NCBI RefSeq assembly: GCF_000425285.1
Contig: NZ_AUDD01000003.1
Location: 1-64,000 of the forward strand
Direction: 5' to 3'
Length of the DNA: 64,000 nucleotides
Origin: Acidipropionibacterium jensenii DSM 20535
GTDB taxonomy: Bacteria; Actinomycetota; Actinomycetes; Propionibacteriales; Propionibacteriaceae
Under the pieces are notes generated by a model. The model saw only the letters and a program-made list of their open reading frames with translations. It had not been told where the DNA came from and did not search any database. Positions 42,931 through 52,129 of the stretch are shown here, in pieces (position 1 is the first letter of the stretch; each line of letters begins with the position of its first letter). The position numbers and the translations under genes are program-made.

Positions 42931-45807
42931 TCAGTGGTGCTGAAGGTGGGAGGCGAACAGCTCCGCGAGGGTGAGGGCGCGACGTCCGGCCAGGTCGGAG
43001 GTCTGACGGCGGCAGGAGAAGCCGTCGGAGACGACGATCGCCCCCGGGCCGGCCTTCTCGATGGCGGGCAGCAGGTCGTGCTCGGCCACCGCCACCGAGG
43101 TCTCGTAGTGGCCGATCTCCACCCCGAAGTTGCCGGCGTAGCCGCAGCACCCGCCGACCGTGGTCACGGTCGCACCGGAGGCCTCCAGCAGTCGCCGGTC
43201 CGGGCCGAAGCCCAGGATCGAGGCGTGGTGGCAGTGCGGCTGGGCGACGATGGTGTGCCCGGCCAGGCTCGGCGGCTGCCACCCGGCGGCCTCCAGCATC
43301 TCCGCCATGGTGTGGATGTCCTTGCCGACCACCGCGGTGCGCGGATCATCGCCCACCAGCTCCTGGGCGTCGGCACGCCACACCGTGGTGCAGGAGGGCT
43401 CAAGACCCACGATCGGGATACCGGCCTCGGCCAGCGGGGCCAGCACGTCGAGCGCCTTGCGCAGCTTCTTGGCGGCGCCGTCGAGCTGACCGGTGGTGAT
43501 CCAGGTCAGTCCGCAGCACACGTCATCGGTGAGCACCTCGGGCTGGTAGCCGGCGTCGGCCAGCACCGCGACCACGGCCGACAGGTCGCAGTCGCCGAGC
43601 ATGTCGGAGAAGGAGTCCACCCAGATGACGACCCGGCCGTGCTTGGCGGTCGAGGACCGTCCGGCCCGCACCGCGTCGGCCGCCGTGGTGGAGTGCTCGG
43701 CGCTCAGCCCCTTGCGGGCCGGCCCGCCGGGTCGGAAGGTCGGCAGCGGACGGCGCTGGTCCACCCCGGCCACCCAGCGGCCCAGATGCTTGATGCCGGT
43801 GATCTTCAACGCGGTGTTGGTCACCGTCGCCATCCCGGGAACTGCAGAGATGAGCCGCTCCCAGCGGGGCAGCCAGCCCATCACGTAGTGGGAGCGGGGA
43901 CGCAGGTGGCCGCGGTACTTCTCGAAGAACACCCGCGAGCGGTAGCTGGCCATGTCGATGCCGGTCGGGCAGTCGCGGGCACAGCCCTTGCAGGCCAGGC
44001 ACAGGTCCAGCGCCTGGGCCACCTCGGGGGAGTCCCAGCCGTTGACCAGGGTGCCGTTGACCATCTCCTGGAGGACCTTCGCGCGGCCCCGGGTGGAGTC
44101 CTTCTCGTTGTGGCTGGCCTGGTAGGAGGGGCACATCACGCCGCCGTGCTGGGAGTTCTCGGCGATGCACTTGCCGACCCCCGTGCACTGGTGGACGTCG
44201 TGGGCGAACTGCGGGTGGCTGAGGGTCAGCGGCGAGTTGCGGGCGGCGAAGACCCGGATGTCGGCCTCCACCGGCCGCGGATCGACGAGCACGCCGGGGT
44301 TGACCAGGTTGTCGGGATCCAGGATCCCCTTCACCTGACCGAACAGGGAGATCGCCTCGGGGGAGTACATCGCCGGCAGCAGGGCCGAGCGGGCCCGTCC
44401 GTCGCCGTGCTCGCCGGAGGCCGATCCGCCGTGGCGGGCCACCAGGGCGGCGGCGTCCTCCACGAAGGAGCGGTACTGCGCCGGACCGTCGTCGGCGTCC
44501 AGCGGGTAGTCGATGCGGCAGTGCACGCATCCCTCGCCGAAGTGACCGTAGGGCATGCCGTGCAGCCCGTGGGCGGTGAGCAGTTCCTCGAAGTCGCGCA
44601 GATAGGCGCCCAGATCGGAGGGCGGAACCGCGGCGTCCTCCCAGCCGGCCCAGGCCAGCTTCTCCAGGCTGACCCCGGCCAGTCCGGCGCCGTCGGAGCG
44701 GATCTGCCACAGGGCGGCGGCCTCGACGGGATCGGAGACCACCCGGGCGTCCAGTGCCCCGGAGGCGGCAGTCATCTGCTGGGCGCGGGCGGTCACCTCG
44801 GCCGGGTCGTCGCCGCGCAGGTCCAGGAACATCCAGCCGTCCCCGCGGGGCAGGTCCGGCACCGCCGAGGCCCCCTTGGCGCGGGCCACGACGTCGACGA
44901 TCCGGCGGTCCATCCCCTCGCAGGCCACCGGCTTGAAGGGCAGCAGGGCGGTGACGGCGTCGGCCGCCTCGGGCATGGTGGGGTATCCCAGCGCGACGGT
45001 GACGCCGTAGGGCGGGTCGGCGACCATCCTGACGGTGGCCCGGGTGACGATCCCCAGGGTTCCCTCGGTGCCGCAGATGAAGGCCGGCAGGTTGAAGCCG
45101 TTCTCGGGGGCCAGATGCTCCATCTGGTAGCCGGAGACCTGCCGGGAGAACCGGCCGAACTCGGTGCGGATGACCCCCAGGTTCGCCTCCGCCAGCTCCC
45201 TGAGCCCGGTCAGACGCGGATCGGCGGACTCCCCGGCGCGCACCGTGAGGACATCCCCGGCGGCGGTCAGCAGGTCGACCGACACGACGTTGTCGCAGGT
45301 ACGGCCGTATCCCAGCGCCCGCGGACCGCAGGCATTGTTGCCGATCATCCCACCGATCGTGCAGCGGGTCGAGGTGGACGGGTCGGGCCCGAACCGCAGC
45401 CCGTGCGGACGGCCGGCGTCCTGCAGGGAGGCCTGGATGACGCCGGGGTCCACCACCGCGGTGCGGGCCTCGGGGTCGAGCTGATGGATCGTGTGGAGAT
45501 GACGGGCCAGGTCGATCACCAGGCCCTCACCGATGGCATTGCCCGCGCAGCTGGTGCCCGCGCCGCGGGTGGTCACCGGAAGGCCCACCTCGGCGGCCGC
45601 CCGCACCAGGGCGGTCACCTCCTCGACGCTGCGGGGCCGTGCGACAGCGGTGGGGACGACCCGGTATATGGAGGCGTCGCTGGAGTACAGCGCACGAGCC
45701 AGGGTCGAGCTGTCCAGACAGTCGGGGGCCCCGGAATCGAGCCGGCCGAGTGTGGAGACGAAGTCCCCGAGAAGTTCACTGTCGGCAATCATGCTGGGAG
45801 CGGACAT
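42931..45807 (-). CDS. FAD-linked oxidase/Fe-S fusion, D-2-hydroxyacid dehydrogenase type (YdiJ-like)
   Basis: A 958-residue two-domain dehydrogenase. The N-terminal 540 residues are a FAD_binding_4 oxidase (VTTRGAGTSCAGNAIGEGLV; FGPDPSTSTRCTIGGMIGNNACG; FICGTEGTLGIVTRA; MPYGHFGEGCVHCRID; SGEHGDGRARS). The rest is GlpC-like: CTGVGKC and CLACKGCARDCP bind [4Fe-4S] clusters, and CCG motifs (DVCCGLTW, VGGCCGYAG) bind a further centre. Such fusions oxidise D-2-hydroxyglutarate or D-lactate and pass electrons towards the respiratory chain. Which substrate is used cannot be told. Start ATG 45807 is only five bases after the MarR stop on the same strand, so the regulator leads this operon. Confidence 0.92.
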   Translation of the reverse strand: MSAPSMIADSELLGDFVSTLGRLDSGAPDCLDSSTLARALYSSDASIYRVVPTAVARPRSVEEVTALVRAAAEVGLPVTTRGAGTSCAGNAIGEGLVIDLARHLHTIHQLDPEARTAVVDPGVIQASLQDAGRPHGLRFGPDPSTSTRCTIGGMIGNNACGPRALGYGRTCDNVVSVDLLTAAGDVLTVRAGESADPRLTGLRELAEANLGVIRTEFGRFSRQVSGYQMEHLAPENGFNLPAFICGTEGTLGIVTRATVRMVADPPYGVTVALGYPTMPEAADAVTALLPFKPVACEGMDRRIVDVVARAKGASAVPDLPRGDGWMFLDLRGDDPAEVTARAQQMTAASGALDARVVSDPVEAAALWQIRSDGAGLAGVSLEKLAWAGWEDAAVPPSDLGAYLRDFEELLTAHGLHGMPYGHFGEGCVHCRIDYPLDADDGPAQYRSFVEDAAALVARHGGSASGEHGDGRARSALLPAMYSPEAISLFGQVKGILDPDNLVNPGVLVDPRPVEADIRVFAARNSPLTLSHPQFAHDVHQCTGVGKCIAENSQHGGVMCPSYQASHNEKDSTRGRAKVLQEMVNGTLVNGWDSPEVAQALDLCLACKGCARDCPTGIDMASYRSRVFFEKYRGHLRPRSHYVMGWLPRWERLISAVPGMATVTNTALKITGIKHLGRWVAGVDQRRPLPTFRPGGPARKGLSAEHSTTAADAVRAGRSSTAKHGRVVIWVDSFSDMLGDCDLSAVVAVLADAGYQPEVLTDDVCCGLTWITTGQLDGAAKKLRKALDVLAPLAEAGIPIVGLEPSCTTVWRADAQELVGDDPRTAVVGKDIHTMAEMLEAAGWQPPSLAGHTIVAQPHCHHASILGFGPDRRLLEASGATVTTVGGCCGYAGNFGVEIGHYETSVAVAEHDLLPAIEKAGPGAIVVSDGFSCRRQTSDLAGRRALTLAELFASHLQHH

Positions 45808-45812
45808 GTGCC

Positions 45813-46310
45813 TCAGTCTCCCACGGCCCCCAGGACGGTGCGCAGGGCCCTGCCCACCGCGGACAGGTCGGCCGGATCGATGACGTCGATGAAGACTCTT
45901 CGGACCGCCTGCAGGTGGAGCGGGGCGACCTCCACGAGGCGGGCGTAGCCGGCGTCCGTGAGGTGGGTCATCACCCCGCGACGGTCGTGACTGGCGGGCC
46001 GTCGCTCGACCATCCCGAGGGTCTCCAGCCGGGCCACGGTGTGGGTCATCCGGGACCGGGAGGCCCTCACCAGCTTGGCCAGGGCGCCCATCCGCAGGCT
46101 GCGGTCGGGGGCCTCCGACAGGTGGATCAGGACCTCGTACTCGCCCAGCCCCAACCCCTGGGCGCGCAGGTTGGCGTCGAGGACGCGGTCCACGGTCGCA
46201 CTCGCCTTGAGCCAGTCCCGCCAGACCCTCTGCTGCTCCTCGTCGAGCCAGCGGGTGGTGCCCGGGTGTACAGGTGCGGGTGCCTGCCGGGCAACGTTGT
46301 CTTCGGGCAT
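45813..46310 (-). CDS. MarR-family transcriptional regulator
   Basis: A 165-residue winged-helix regulator. EEQQRVWRDWLKASATVDRVLDANLRAQGLGLGEYEVLIHLSEAPD forms the dimer helices, MGALAKLVRASRSRMTHTVARLETLGMVER the recognition helix, and RRGVMTHLTDAGYARL the wing. It is the first gene of a two-gene operon with the FAD/Fe-S dehydrogenase (5-bp gap), its likely target, and also faces the first fadD gene. An in-frame start 18 codons upstream (46364) exists; ATG 46310 is preferred because the added residues are not conserved in type. Ligand unknown. Confidence 0.9.
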   Translation of the reverse strand: MPEDNVARQAPAPVHPGTTRWLDEEQQRVWRDWLKASATVDRVLDANLRAQGLGLGEYEVLIHLSEAPDRSLRMGALAKLVRASRSRMTHTVARLETLGMVERRPASHDRRGVMTHLTDAGYARLVEVAPLHLQAVRRVFIDVIDPADLSAVGRALRTVLGAVGD

Positions 46311-46591
46311 GGCTGCATCGTATGACCTGGCAACCTCCCTGGACGATCGAGCGTTCCCGTCCATCTGGCAGAACGGGATGGGACGGGATGGGACGGGATG
46401 GGACCCGATGAGGGGGGACGTCGACCGTCACCTCCGGGTGAGGAGTTGGCGGGTCTGTCTAACACTGCCCCCGGATCGTTGTGGGATCTGCCCATCAGGG
46501 TCCTGCCTAGAGTCGATCATGATCTGATGTCGCGCACCGCCGAGCCGGCCCGGGACGCCGCAGCGCCAGAGTTCCTGAAGGGCGAGGACTC

Positions 46592-46635
46592 AGCATCTGC
46601 GAAGCGCGCCAGCATCTGTGAAGAGCGCCGGCATC
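46592..46635 (+). repeat. 19-bp tandem repeat in the fadD leader
   Basis: AGCATCTGCGAAGCGCGCC (46592-46610) is followed directly by AGCATCTGTGAAGAGCGCC (46611-46629) and a partial third copy GGCATCCATGAAG. The ATG at 46637 belongs to the third copy, which argues against its use as the start codon of the acyl-CoA ligase gene. Confidence 0.75.
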
Positions 46636-46654
46636 CATGAAGGGCAGGGGACCA

Positions 46655-48523
46655 GTGAGTCTCGAACAGGATCTGATCGACCGATCGGCACCCAACTTCG
46701 GGGCCCTGCTCGACCGGCAGGCCGACGCCCATCCCGACCGGGTGGCCCTGCTGGTGCCGCACGGTGCCGACGACCAGGTCAACATTTGGACCCCGATCAC
46801 CTTCGCCCAGTTCCGCAGGCAGGCCCACGACGTGGCCGCCGGCCTGCTGGGGCTCGGTCTGGGGCGCGAGCAGCGGGTCGCCATCATGTCGGGCACCCGC
46901 ACCGAGTGGATCATCGCCGACATGGGGATCTCCTGCGCCGGCGGTGCGACCACCACCGTCTACCCCAACACCAGTCCCGAGGAGACCGCGTACATCCTCA
47001 CCGACTCCGACTCCCGGATCGTCTTCGTCGACACCGCCGCTCAGGTCGACAAGATCGTCTCCCGGACCGAGCTCGCCGACCAGATCCAGCAGATCGTCAC
47101 CTTCGCGGGGACCGACGAGCGCACCGGTGCCGACGTCCACACCCTCGACCCCAGGGTGCTGACGATGGCCGAGCTGATCGCCTCCGGACGCCGTCTGCTG
47201 GCCGACGACCCGCAGCTGGTCCGGCGGATGATCGACTCCATCAGGCCCATCGATCTGGCCACCCTCATCTACACCTCCGGGACCACCGGCACCCCCAAGG
47301 GGGTCGAGATCGAGCACGGCTCGTGGACCTACATGGGTGCGGCCTGGGAGTACAAGGACTTCATCGGCCCCGACGACCTCCACCTGCTGTGGCTGCCCCT
47401 GTCGCACGCCTTCGGCAAGTGCCTGCTGGCCATCTGCATCCAGATCGGCGTCGCCCAGGCCGTCGAGGGGCGGATACCCCGACTGGTCCGCAGCATCGGC
47501 GAGGTCCGCCCCACCGTGATGTGCGGGGTGCCGCGGATCTTCGAGAAGATCCGCGCCGGCGTGATGACCGCCGCCCCCCAGGGGCGTCTGACCACCCGGA
47601 TCTCCCACTGGGCCTTCGCCGTCGGGCGCGACTCGCGGCCCTACCGGCTGTCGGGGAGCCGGATGCCGCTCGCCCTGGCGGCCCGCTACCGGATCGCCGA
47701 CGCGCTGGTCTTCGCCACCCTCAAGCGCAAGCTCGGTGGGGTCCGGTTCATGATCTCGGGAGGGGCGAAACTCTCCCCGCAGGTCCAGGAGTGGTTCTAC
47801 TCGGCCGGCATCCCGATCGTGGAGGGCTACGGCGCCACCGAGTTGTGCGCGGTGGCCTTCTTCTCCGAGCCCTCCACCATCCGGTTCGGCACCGTCGGGC
47901 CGGTCTGCCCCGGCTGCGAGGCCAGGATCGCCGAGGACGGGGAGGTGCTGGTGCGCGGCCCGATCGTGGCTCGCGGCTACCACAACCTTCCCGAGAGGAC
48001 CGCGGAGTCCTTCGTCGACGGCTGGTTCCACACCGGCGACATCGGCGAGTTCGACGAGACCGGCAGTCTGCACATCACCGACCGCAAGCGCGATCTGTTC
48101 AAGACCTCCGGGGGCAAGTACGTCGCACCCCAGAAGGTCGAGGCGGCGCTGATGGCCAACTGCCCCTACCTCGCCCAGGCCGTCGCCCTGGGGGAGGGCC
48201 ACAAGTACGCGGTGGCCCTGCTCACCCTGGATCCCGAGAAGCTGGCGGTCTGGGGACGCCGGCACGGCCACCCCCAGATGTCCTACGCCGAGCTGACCCG
48301 TCAGCCCGAGGTGAGATCGACCATCCAGGGATATGTCGACCGCGCCAATGCCCACCTGGACCGGTGGGAGACCGTCAAGAAGTTCGCCATGCTCGACCAC
48401 AACCTCGACGACGAGGAGGGGCTGGTCACCACCAGCCTCAAGGTACGGCGTGACGTGGTCGCCAACCGCTATCGTGACCTGTGGGAGTCCTTGTACAAGG
48501 GCGATGAGGTTCCCGAGGGCTGA
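46655..48523 (+). CDS. fadD: Long-chain fatty-acid--CoA ligase, first of a tandem pair
   Basis: A 622-residue AMP-binding adenylate-forming enzyme that activates fatty acids with ATP and CoA. Motif A8-type P-loop YTSGTTGTPKG is at about 206-216, GYGATE near 400, GWFHTGDIGEFDE and DRKRDLFKTSGGKYVAPQKVE follow, and the C-terminal catalytic Lys domain is complete. It is FadD15-like in layout. GTG 46655 is chosen because AGGGGA lies five bases upstream; the ATG 18 bases earlier is part of a tandem repeat. A second, similar fadD begins 45 bp downstream and a thioesterase overlaps that, forming one operon. Divergent from the MarR regulator. Confidence 0.93.
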   Translation: MSLEQDLIDRSAPNFGALLDRQADAHPDRVALLVPHGADDQVNIWTPITFAQFRRQAHDVAAGLLGLGLGREQRVAIMSGTRTEWIIADMGISCAGGATTTVYPNTSPEETAYILTDSDSRIVFVDTAAQVDKIVSRTELADQIQQIVTFAGTDERTGADVHTLDPRVLTMAELIASGRRLLADDPQLVRRMIDSIRPIDLATLIYTSGTTGTPKGVEIEHGSWTYMGAAWEYKDFIGPDDLHLLWLPLSHAFGKCLLAICIQIGVAQAVEGRIPRLVRSIGEVRPTVMCGVPRIFEKIRAGVMTAAPQGRLTTRISHWAFAVGRDSRPYRLSGSRMPLALAARYRIADALVFATLKRKLGGVRFMISGGAKLSPQVQEWFYSAGIPIVEGYGATELCAVAFFSEPSTIRFGTVGPVCPGCEARIAEDGEVLVRGPIVARGYHNLPERTAESFVDGWFHTGDIGEFDETGSLHITDRKRDLFKTSGGKYVAPQKVEAALMANCPYLAQAVALGEGHKYAVALLTLDPEKLAVWGRRHGHPQMSYAELTRQPEVRSTIQGYVDRANAHLDRWETVKKFAMLDHNLDDEEGLVTTSLKVRRDVVANRYRDLWESLYKGDEVPEG

Positions 48524-48567
48524 GGCCACCCCAGCCCGCCACGTCCAGCCGCAGGAGGATTCCAGAA

Positions 48568-50487
48568 ATGACGACCGACACGCTGGCGATTCGAGACGAG
48601 CTGTTGTCCCGCAGCGCCCGCAACCTCGGGGACATGCTGCGCCGCCGGGTGGATCAGACCCCCGACGCCACCGCCTTCCTGTACCCGGAGAACAACGCCA
48701 GTGGTCCCGAGAAGTGGACGCCGTTGACCTGGCGCGAGGTCCAGGACCGGGCCCACGACATCGCCGCCGGGCTGCTTGACCTGGGACTGGGACCCGAGCA
48801 GCGGGTGGCGATCTGCGCCGACACCTCCGTCTGGTGGATCCTCACCGATCTGGGCATCGGCTGCGCGGGCGGGGCCACCACGACCGTCTACGGCAACTCC
48901 CAGCCCGAGGACGTCGAGTACATCCTCACCAGCTCCGAGTCGCGGATCTACGTCGCCCAGAACAGCGCCCAGGCCGCCAAGGTGGAGCACAGCTCCGCCC
49001 TCGACGAGCTGGTCACCCACATCATCCTGGTCGACGACGACCGGCTCATCCAGGGCGCTCCCGGATCCGACCGACGGCTGGTCGCCGAGGACACCCGGGT
49101 GATCTCCCTGGCCGACCTGTCGGCCCGCGGACACGCCGCCCGGCAGGCCGATCCCGGAGCCGTCCAGCGGGTCATCGACGCCACCGCCCCCGACCACCTG
49201 GCCACCCTCATCTACACCTCGGGCACCACCGGTAAGCCCAAGGGGGTCGAGCTGACCCACCAGTCGTGGACCTACATGGGTGTGGCGATGGAGTCCTGGG
49301 ACCCGCTGGAGCCCGGAGACCTGCAGTACTTGTGGCTGCCGCTGGCCCACGTCTTCGGAAAGTGCCTCATCGCGGTGCAGATGACCATCGGCTTCAGCTC
49401 GGCGGTCGACGGCCGGGTGGAGCGGATCGTCACCGGGATGGGCGAGGTGCACCCCACCTTCATGTGCGGGGTGCCGCGGATCTTCGAGAAGGTCCGCGCC
49501 AAGGTCATCACCTCGCGGGGGCTGGCTCGCACCATCTCGTCATGGGCCTTCCGGGTCGGCGAGCGCACCGCCCCTTACCGGCTGGAGGACCGGCCGCTGC
49601 CGGCCCGGCTGTCCGGTCAGCAGCTGCTCGCCGAGAAGCTCGTCTTCTCCAAACTCAAGCAGGCCATGGGCGGCCGGCTGCGGATGATGATCTGCGGCGG
49701 GGCGAAACTCTCCCCCCAGATCCAGCGCTGGTTCTTCGCCGCCGGGATCCCGGTCGTGGAGGGCTACGGCGCCACCGAGACCAGCGCCATCGCCTTCTTC
49801 AACGTCCCCAAGAAGGGTCGCTTCGGGCCCCGGTTCGGCACCGCCGGACCGGTCTGCCCCGGCTGCGAGGCCAGGATCGCCGAGGACGGGGAGGTACTGG
49901 TGCGCGGCCCGATCGTGGCCCGCGGCTACCACGAGCTGCCCGAGAAGACCGCCGAGACCTTCACCGACGGCTGGTACCACACCGGCGACATCGGCCACTT
50001 CGACGAGCTGAACTACCTGGTCGTCACCGAGCGCAAGCGCGATCTCATCAAGACCTCCGGGGGTAAGTACATCGCCCCCCAGAAGGTCGAGACCACCCTG
50101 ATGGCCAACTGCCCCTACTTGTCTCAGGCCGTGGTGCTGGGGGAGGGGCACAAGTTCGCGGTGGCTCTGCTCACCCTGGACCGCGAGGCGCTGTTCAAGT
50201 GGGCGGAGAACCACGGCCACGCCGGCGACTCCTACGAGAAGCTCACCCAGCTGCCCGAGATCCGCCGATCCATCCAGCGCTTCGTCGACGTCGCGAACTC
50301 GCGACTGGACCGGTGGGAGACGGTCAAGCGGTTCGCGATCCTCGACCACGAGCTGGATGGTCAGAAGGGGCTGGTCACCGAGAGCCAGAAGGTGCGCCGC
50401 GACCAGGTCCGCAAGCGCTACAAGAAGGAGATCGAGGAGCTGTACGCCGATGAGCAGACGGCCTCCCGGGAGGATCCCGAGCGGTGA
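48568..50487 (+). CDS. fadD: Long-chain fatty-acid--CoA ligase, second of a tandem pair
   Basis: A 639-residue paralogue of the preceding ligase, plainly a tandem duplicate: both share blocks such as VMCGVPRIFEK/FMCGVPRIFEK, GPVCPGCEARIAEDGEVLV and RGPIVARGYH. YTSGTTGKPKG is at about 216-226, GYGATETSAIAFF near 413 and ERKRDLIKTSGGKYIAPQKVE near 490. Differences between copies cluster in residues 120-200 and around the pocket-facing TETSA/TELCA, so substrate ranges may differ. AGGAGGA lies upstream of ATG 48568. Its stop overlaps the start of the thioesterase gene (GTGA). Confidence 0.94.
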   Translation: MTTDTLAIRDELLSRSARNLGDMLRRRVDQTPDATAFLYPENNASGPEKWTPLTWREVQDRAHDIAAGLLDLGLGPEQRVAICADTSVWWILTDLGIGCAGGATTTVYGNSQPEDVEYILTSSESRIYVAQNSAQAAKVEHSSALDELVTHIILVDDDRLIQGAPGSDRRLVAEDTRVISLADLSARGHAARQADPGAVQRVIDATAPDHLATLIYTSGTTGKPKGVELTHQSWTYMGVAMESWDPLEPGDLQYLWLPLAHVFGKCLIAVQMTIGFSSAVDGRVERIVTGMGEVHPTFMCGVPRIFEKVRAKVITSRGLARTISSWAFRVGERTAPYRLEDRPLPARLSGQQLLAEKLVFSKLKQAMGGRLRMMICGGAKLSPQIQRWFFAAGIPVVEGYGATETSAIAFFNVPKKGRFGPRFGTAGPVCPGCEARIAEDGEVLVRGPIVARGYHELPEKTAETFTDGWYHTGDIGHFDELNYLVVTERKRDLIKTSGGKYIAPQKVETTLMANCPYLSQAVVLGEGHKFAVALLTLDREALFKWAENHGHAGDSYEKLTQLPEIRRSIQRFVDVANSRLDRWETVKRFAILDHELDGQKGLVTESQKVRRDQVRKRYKKEIEELYADEQTASREDPER

Positions 50488-51344
50488 GTGAGGAGGGGAG
50501 CCCGGCCTCGGCGGTGCGGGTGCAGATCCCGATGCGGTGGTCCGACATGGACTTCCAGGGCCACGTCAACAATGTCGCGATCGCCGATCTGGTCCAGGAG
50601 GCCCGCTCCCTGGCGCTGATCGGTACCCCGGTGGAGAAGCTCTTCGGCACCGGGATCATCGTGGTGACCCAGGATGTCGAGTTCATCTCCCCGTTCACGG
50701 TCGACGGGAAGCCCCTCGACGTCGATGTCTGGTGCTCCAACCTGGGGATCGCGCGGGTCTTCCTCGAGTACCGGGCCCGCCATCACGGGGTCGACGTCGC
50801 CCGGTCCCGGGGCTGGGTGTGCCCCTTCGACTTCGACACCGGCCGGCCCCGACGTCTGGACCGCGCCGAGCACGCCACCTTCGAGGCGATGAGCGGCCCG
50901 GCGACGGTGTGGGGGGATCTGCCGCTGTCAGAGGTCAGCGGCGCGGGGGAGGTCACCGCCATCCCGGTGCGCTGGTCCGATGTGGACCGCTACGGCCACG
51001 TCAACAATGTGGCCCTGGCCGGATACCTGCAGGAGGCCAGGATTCAGGTCACCACCGGCTGGACGCCGGGGATGCGTCGGGCCGGCAGCCGCAACTGGGT
51101 GGTGGCACGCCAGGACATCGCCTACCGGCACCAGGTGCACCCCGCCATCGGGAGCTGTGCCGTGCACACCGCCCTGACCCGGCTGGGACGAACCTCGATC
51201 ACTCTGGCGGCGTTTATCCCCACCGATGAGGGCACCGCCGTGTCGGCCGCCACCGTGCTGGTCTGCGTTGACCCGGCCACCGGTTCCGCCGTGCCGATCG
51301 ACCAGGACACCAGGGCGGTGATGAGGGCTCACCTCATCGGCTGA
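50484..51344 (+). CDS. Double-hotdog acyl-CoA thioesterase
   Basis: A 286-residue protein with two 4HBT hotdog domains in one chain. IPMRWSDMDFQGHVNNVAIADLVQEAR (residues 11-37) and IPVRWSDVDRYGHVNNVALAGYLQEAR (about 155-181) are the same motif, carrying the catalytic Asp and the helix. Each half is about 140 residues, the size of a stand-alone YbgC-like thioesterase, so the gene arose by internal duplication. Such enzymes hydrolyse acyl-CoA. GTG 50484 overlaps the fadD stop by four bases, so synthesis is coupled to a ligase making its likely substrate. It may recycle CoA, edit products or release specific acids. Confidence 0.9.
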   Translation: MSEEGSPASAVRVQIPMRWSDMDFQGHVNNVAIADLVQEARSLALIGTPVEKLFGTGIIVVTQDVEFISPFTVDGKPLDVDVWCSNLGIARVFLEYRARHHGVDVARSRGWVCPFDFDTGRPRRLDRAEHATFEAMSGPATVWGDLPLSEVSGAGEVTAIPVRWSDVDRYGHVNNVALAGYLQEARIQVTTGWTPGMRRAGSRNWVVARQDIAYRHQVHPAIGSCAVHTALTRLGRTSITLAAFIPTDEGTAVSAATVLVCVDPATGSAVPIDQDTRAVMRAHLIG

Positions 51345-51401
51345 GGCTCACCGAGCCCTCTGAAGATCGTGTGCGACGGGCTTCTCTCAGGGATCGCTCA
51401 T

Positions 51402-51554
51402 CCCAGAGGTCGCTTCTGTCAGGAGTCACTCCTCCCAGAGGTCGCTCCTGCCAGGGGTCACGTGATTCGGGGGGTTCGGTGACCTGGAGGGCTCTATCGC
51501 CCCGGGGCGCTTCGGCGCTGATCTAGGGGCTCCATCGCCCCCGGGGCGCTTCGG
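51402..51554. repeat. Two pairs of direct repeats downstream of the thioesterase gene
   Basis: A 28-bp pair starting CCCAGAGGTCGC occurs at 51402 and 51434. A 26-27 bp pair starting GGCTCYATCGCCCC occurs at 51490 and 51528. They lie between the ends of the convergent thioesterase and XRE genes. Internal GGGGCG/CGCCCC words allow local hairpins, so a role in termination is possible. Confidence 0.7.
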
Positions 51555-51562
51555 ACCCAGGA

Positions 51563-52072
51563 TCACATCCGGGCGACGGGATCGTCCTCGGCCACCGGAA
51601 TGCCCCACCGCTTGCGCCACGGATTGCGGTCGTTGTATCCGTCCAGGGCCACCGCCGCACACGACTGGGCGAGCTGACGGCCCAGCTCCTCGCGCTCCAT
51701 CTGCGGGATCCGGTCGTCCCCGTCCATGTAGTCGCACAGCGCCTCGGCCGCCCGCTCGTACTCCGAGGAGTCCTGCATCAGACGTCGGCGGGTGTCACGG
51801 TAGGTGGTGCGCAGTGCGGTCCACACCAGCGCCTGCTCGAAGTCGTCGGGATCGGTCATCAGAGCCTCGACCGAGGTGTTGAAGGTTTCGGCGATCGCGG
51901 AGACCTCGGTGATCCGGGGCTCCCGTTCGCCCCTCTCGAGCAGTTCGAGCTGGTCCGGGGTGATGGTGGCACCGCGGTTGGCCAGCTCGTCGCAGAGCCG
52001 CTGCTGGCTCCAGCGGCGGGTCTTTCGCGCCGCCGAGATGTTTGCGGCGAGGCGTTCCACAAGGGCATTCAT
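51563..52072 (-). CDS. XRE-type helix-turn-helix protein
   Basis: A 169-residue protein with an N-terminal Cro/C1-type helix-turn-helix (residues 1-62: LAANISAARKTRRWSQQRLCDELANRGATITPDQLELLERGEREPRITEVSAIAETF). The 100-residue alpha-helical C-terminus is rich in Asp/Glu/Arg and ends with RWGIPVAEDDPVARM. No family is known for the C-terminal half. A GTG three codons upstream is an alternative start. It stands alone between the thioesterase gene (convergent) and the gnd gene (same strand, upstream). Target genes unknown. Confidence 0.8.
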   Translation of the reverse strand: MNALVERLAANISAARKTRRWSQQRLCDELANRGATITPDQLELLERGEREPRITEVSAIAETFNTSVEALMTDPDDFEQALVWTALRTTYRDTRRRLMQDSSEYERAAEALCDYMDGDDRIPQMEREELGRQLAQSCAAVALDGYNDRNPWRKRWGIPVAEDDPVARM

Positions 52073-52129
52073 GGCCCCCACTCTTCCACCCGCGGCGACC
52101 TCGAGCCGCCGCGGGTGGACCCACAGTGC

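Noticed and set aside
42640-45948. An 1102-codon plus-strand open frame opposite the FAD/Fe-S dehydrogenase.
   Set aside because: High GC removes stops from opposite frames. Its composition is Gly/His/Gln-rich low complexity, while the minus strand has all the FAD and Fe-S motifs.
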